A DNA stretch of 6,800 nucleotides, from contig JAMWCO010000080.1 in NCBI GenBank assembly GCA_023818785.1, positions 1 to 6,800 on the forward strand. Reading direction: 5' to 3'. A program made the translations under genes and the position numbers. The notes under the pieces are model-generated. The model worked only from the letters and a program-made list of their open reading frames with translations. It did no database searches and was not told the DNA's origin. Source of the stretch: Candidatus Omnitrophota bacterium (GTDB lineage: Bacteria; Ratteibacteria; UBA8468; B48-G9; JAFGKM01). Shown in pieces: positions 6,676 through 6,800 of the stretch (position 1 is its first letter; each line of letters begins with the position of its first letter).

Positions 6676-6800
6676 TTAATCATATTTCCCAAATTCTTTA
6701 CCTGCTTGATACATTGTTTCAAAATGAATAACAGGTGTTTGAGGTGCACAATTGTTCCCATCATGGAGTATAAATTTTTTACCTTTCATAACACCTGAAT
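6676..6800 (-). CDS. URO-D-like protein, C-terminal 40 residues only
   Basis: This minus-strand frame enters at the right edge and stops with TAA at 6678-6676, giving 40 residues. It contains F-I-L-H-D-G-N-N-C-A-P-Q-T-P followed by H-F-E-T-M-Y-Q-A-G-K-E-F-G-K-Y. This resembles the C-terminal end of URO-D/methylcobamide methyltransferase-like proteins, where a small-residue loop with 'P.TP' precedes a final helix ending in '..A...G.Y'. Most of the gene is outside the window, so catalytic residues cannot be judged. It converges on the URO-D-like gene at 5664-6641 with 34 bases between stops and looks more canonical at its C-terminus than that neighbour. Confidence 0.65.
   Translation of the reverse strand, partial: SGVMKGKKFILHDGNNCAPQTPVIHFETMYQAGKEFGKYD

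Overview
The window is AT-rich (by eye roughly 27-30% G+C) and almost entirely coding. The genes have bacterial layout: stop/start overlaps, one clear AGGAGGA ribosome binding site, and polycistronic blocks on both strands. No RNA gene, mobile element or CRISPR array is visible, and no gene-free stretch exceeds about 35 bases. Nothing fixes the taxon. Low G+C, several lipid-linked glycosyltransferases and neighbouring uroporphyrinogen-decarboxylase-like (URO-D) paralogs would fit an uncultured anaerobic bacterium, but that is a guess.

Minus-strand operon (about 4228 down to 1, running off the left edge). In transcription order: an ArnT/PMT-like membrane glycosyltransferase (3014-4228), a class I SAM methyltransferase (2356-3045), a family 2 glycosyltransferase of the polyprenyl-phosphate-sugar synthase type (1632-2348), a polysaccharide deacetylase (955-1635), and a second, paralogous ArnT/PMT-like glycosyltransferase (1-985, C-terminus missing). 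Junctions are overlaps of 32, 4 and 31 bases plus one 7-base gap, so this is surely one transcription unit. The order GT2, deacetylase, GT39 matches in functional class the ArnC, ArnD, ArnT logic. In that scheme a sugar is put on polyprenyl phosphate, de-acylated, then moved to an acceptor on the far side of the membrane. The substrates here are unknown.

Divergent gap (4229-4263). Only 35 bases separate the minus operon from the plus-strand genes. The gap holds the perfect palindrome TATAATTATA, which supplies a TATAAT -10 box in each direction.

Plus-strand block (4264-6641): a third GT-C-type membrane glycosyltransferase (4264-5655), followed almost without gap by a divergent URO-D-superfamily protein (5664-6641). 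Converging on it from the right edge is the C-terminal end of another URO-D-like gene (6676-6800). A weak hairpin lies between the two 3' ends.

Overall reading: a cell-envelope glycosylation locus (glycolipid, polysaccharide or protein glycosylation) adjoining a small URO-D/corrinoid-methyltransferase-like group. The most interesting points are the Arn-like module with two paralogous transferases bracketing it, the symmetric bidirectional promoter candidate, and the close coupling of a membrane glycosyltransferase to an atypical URO-D-like protein.
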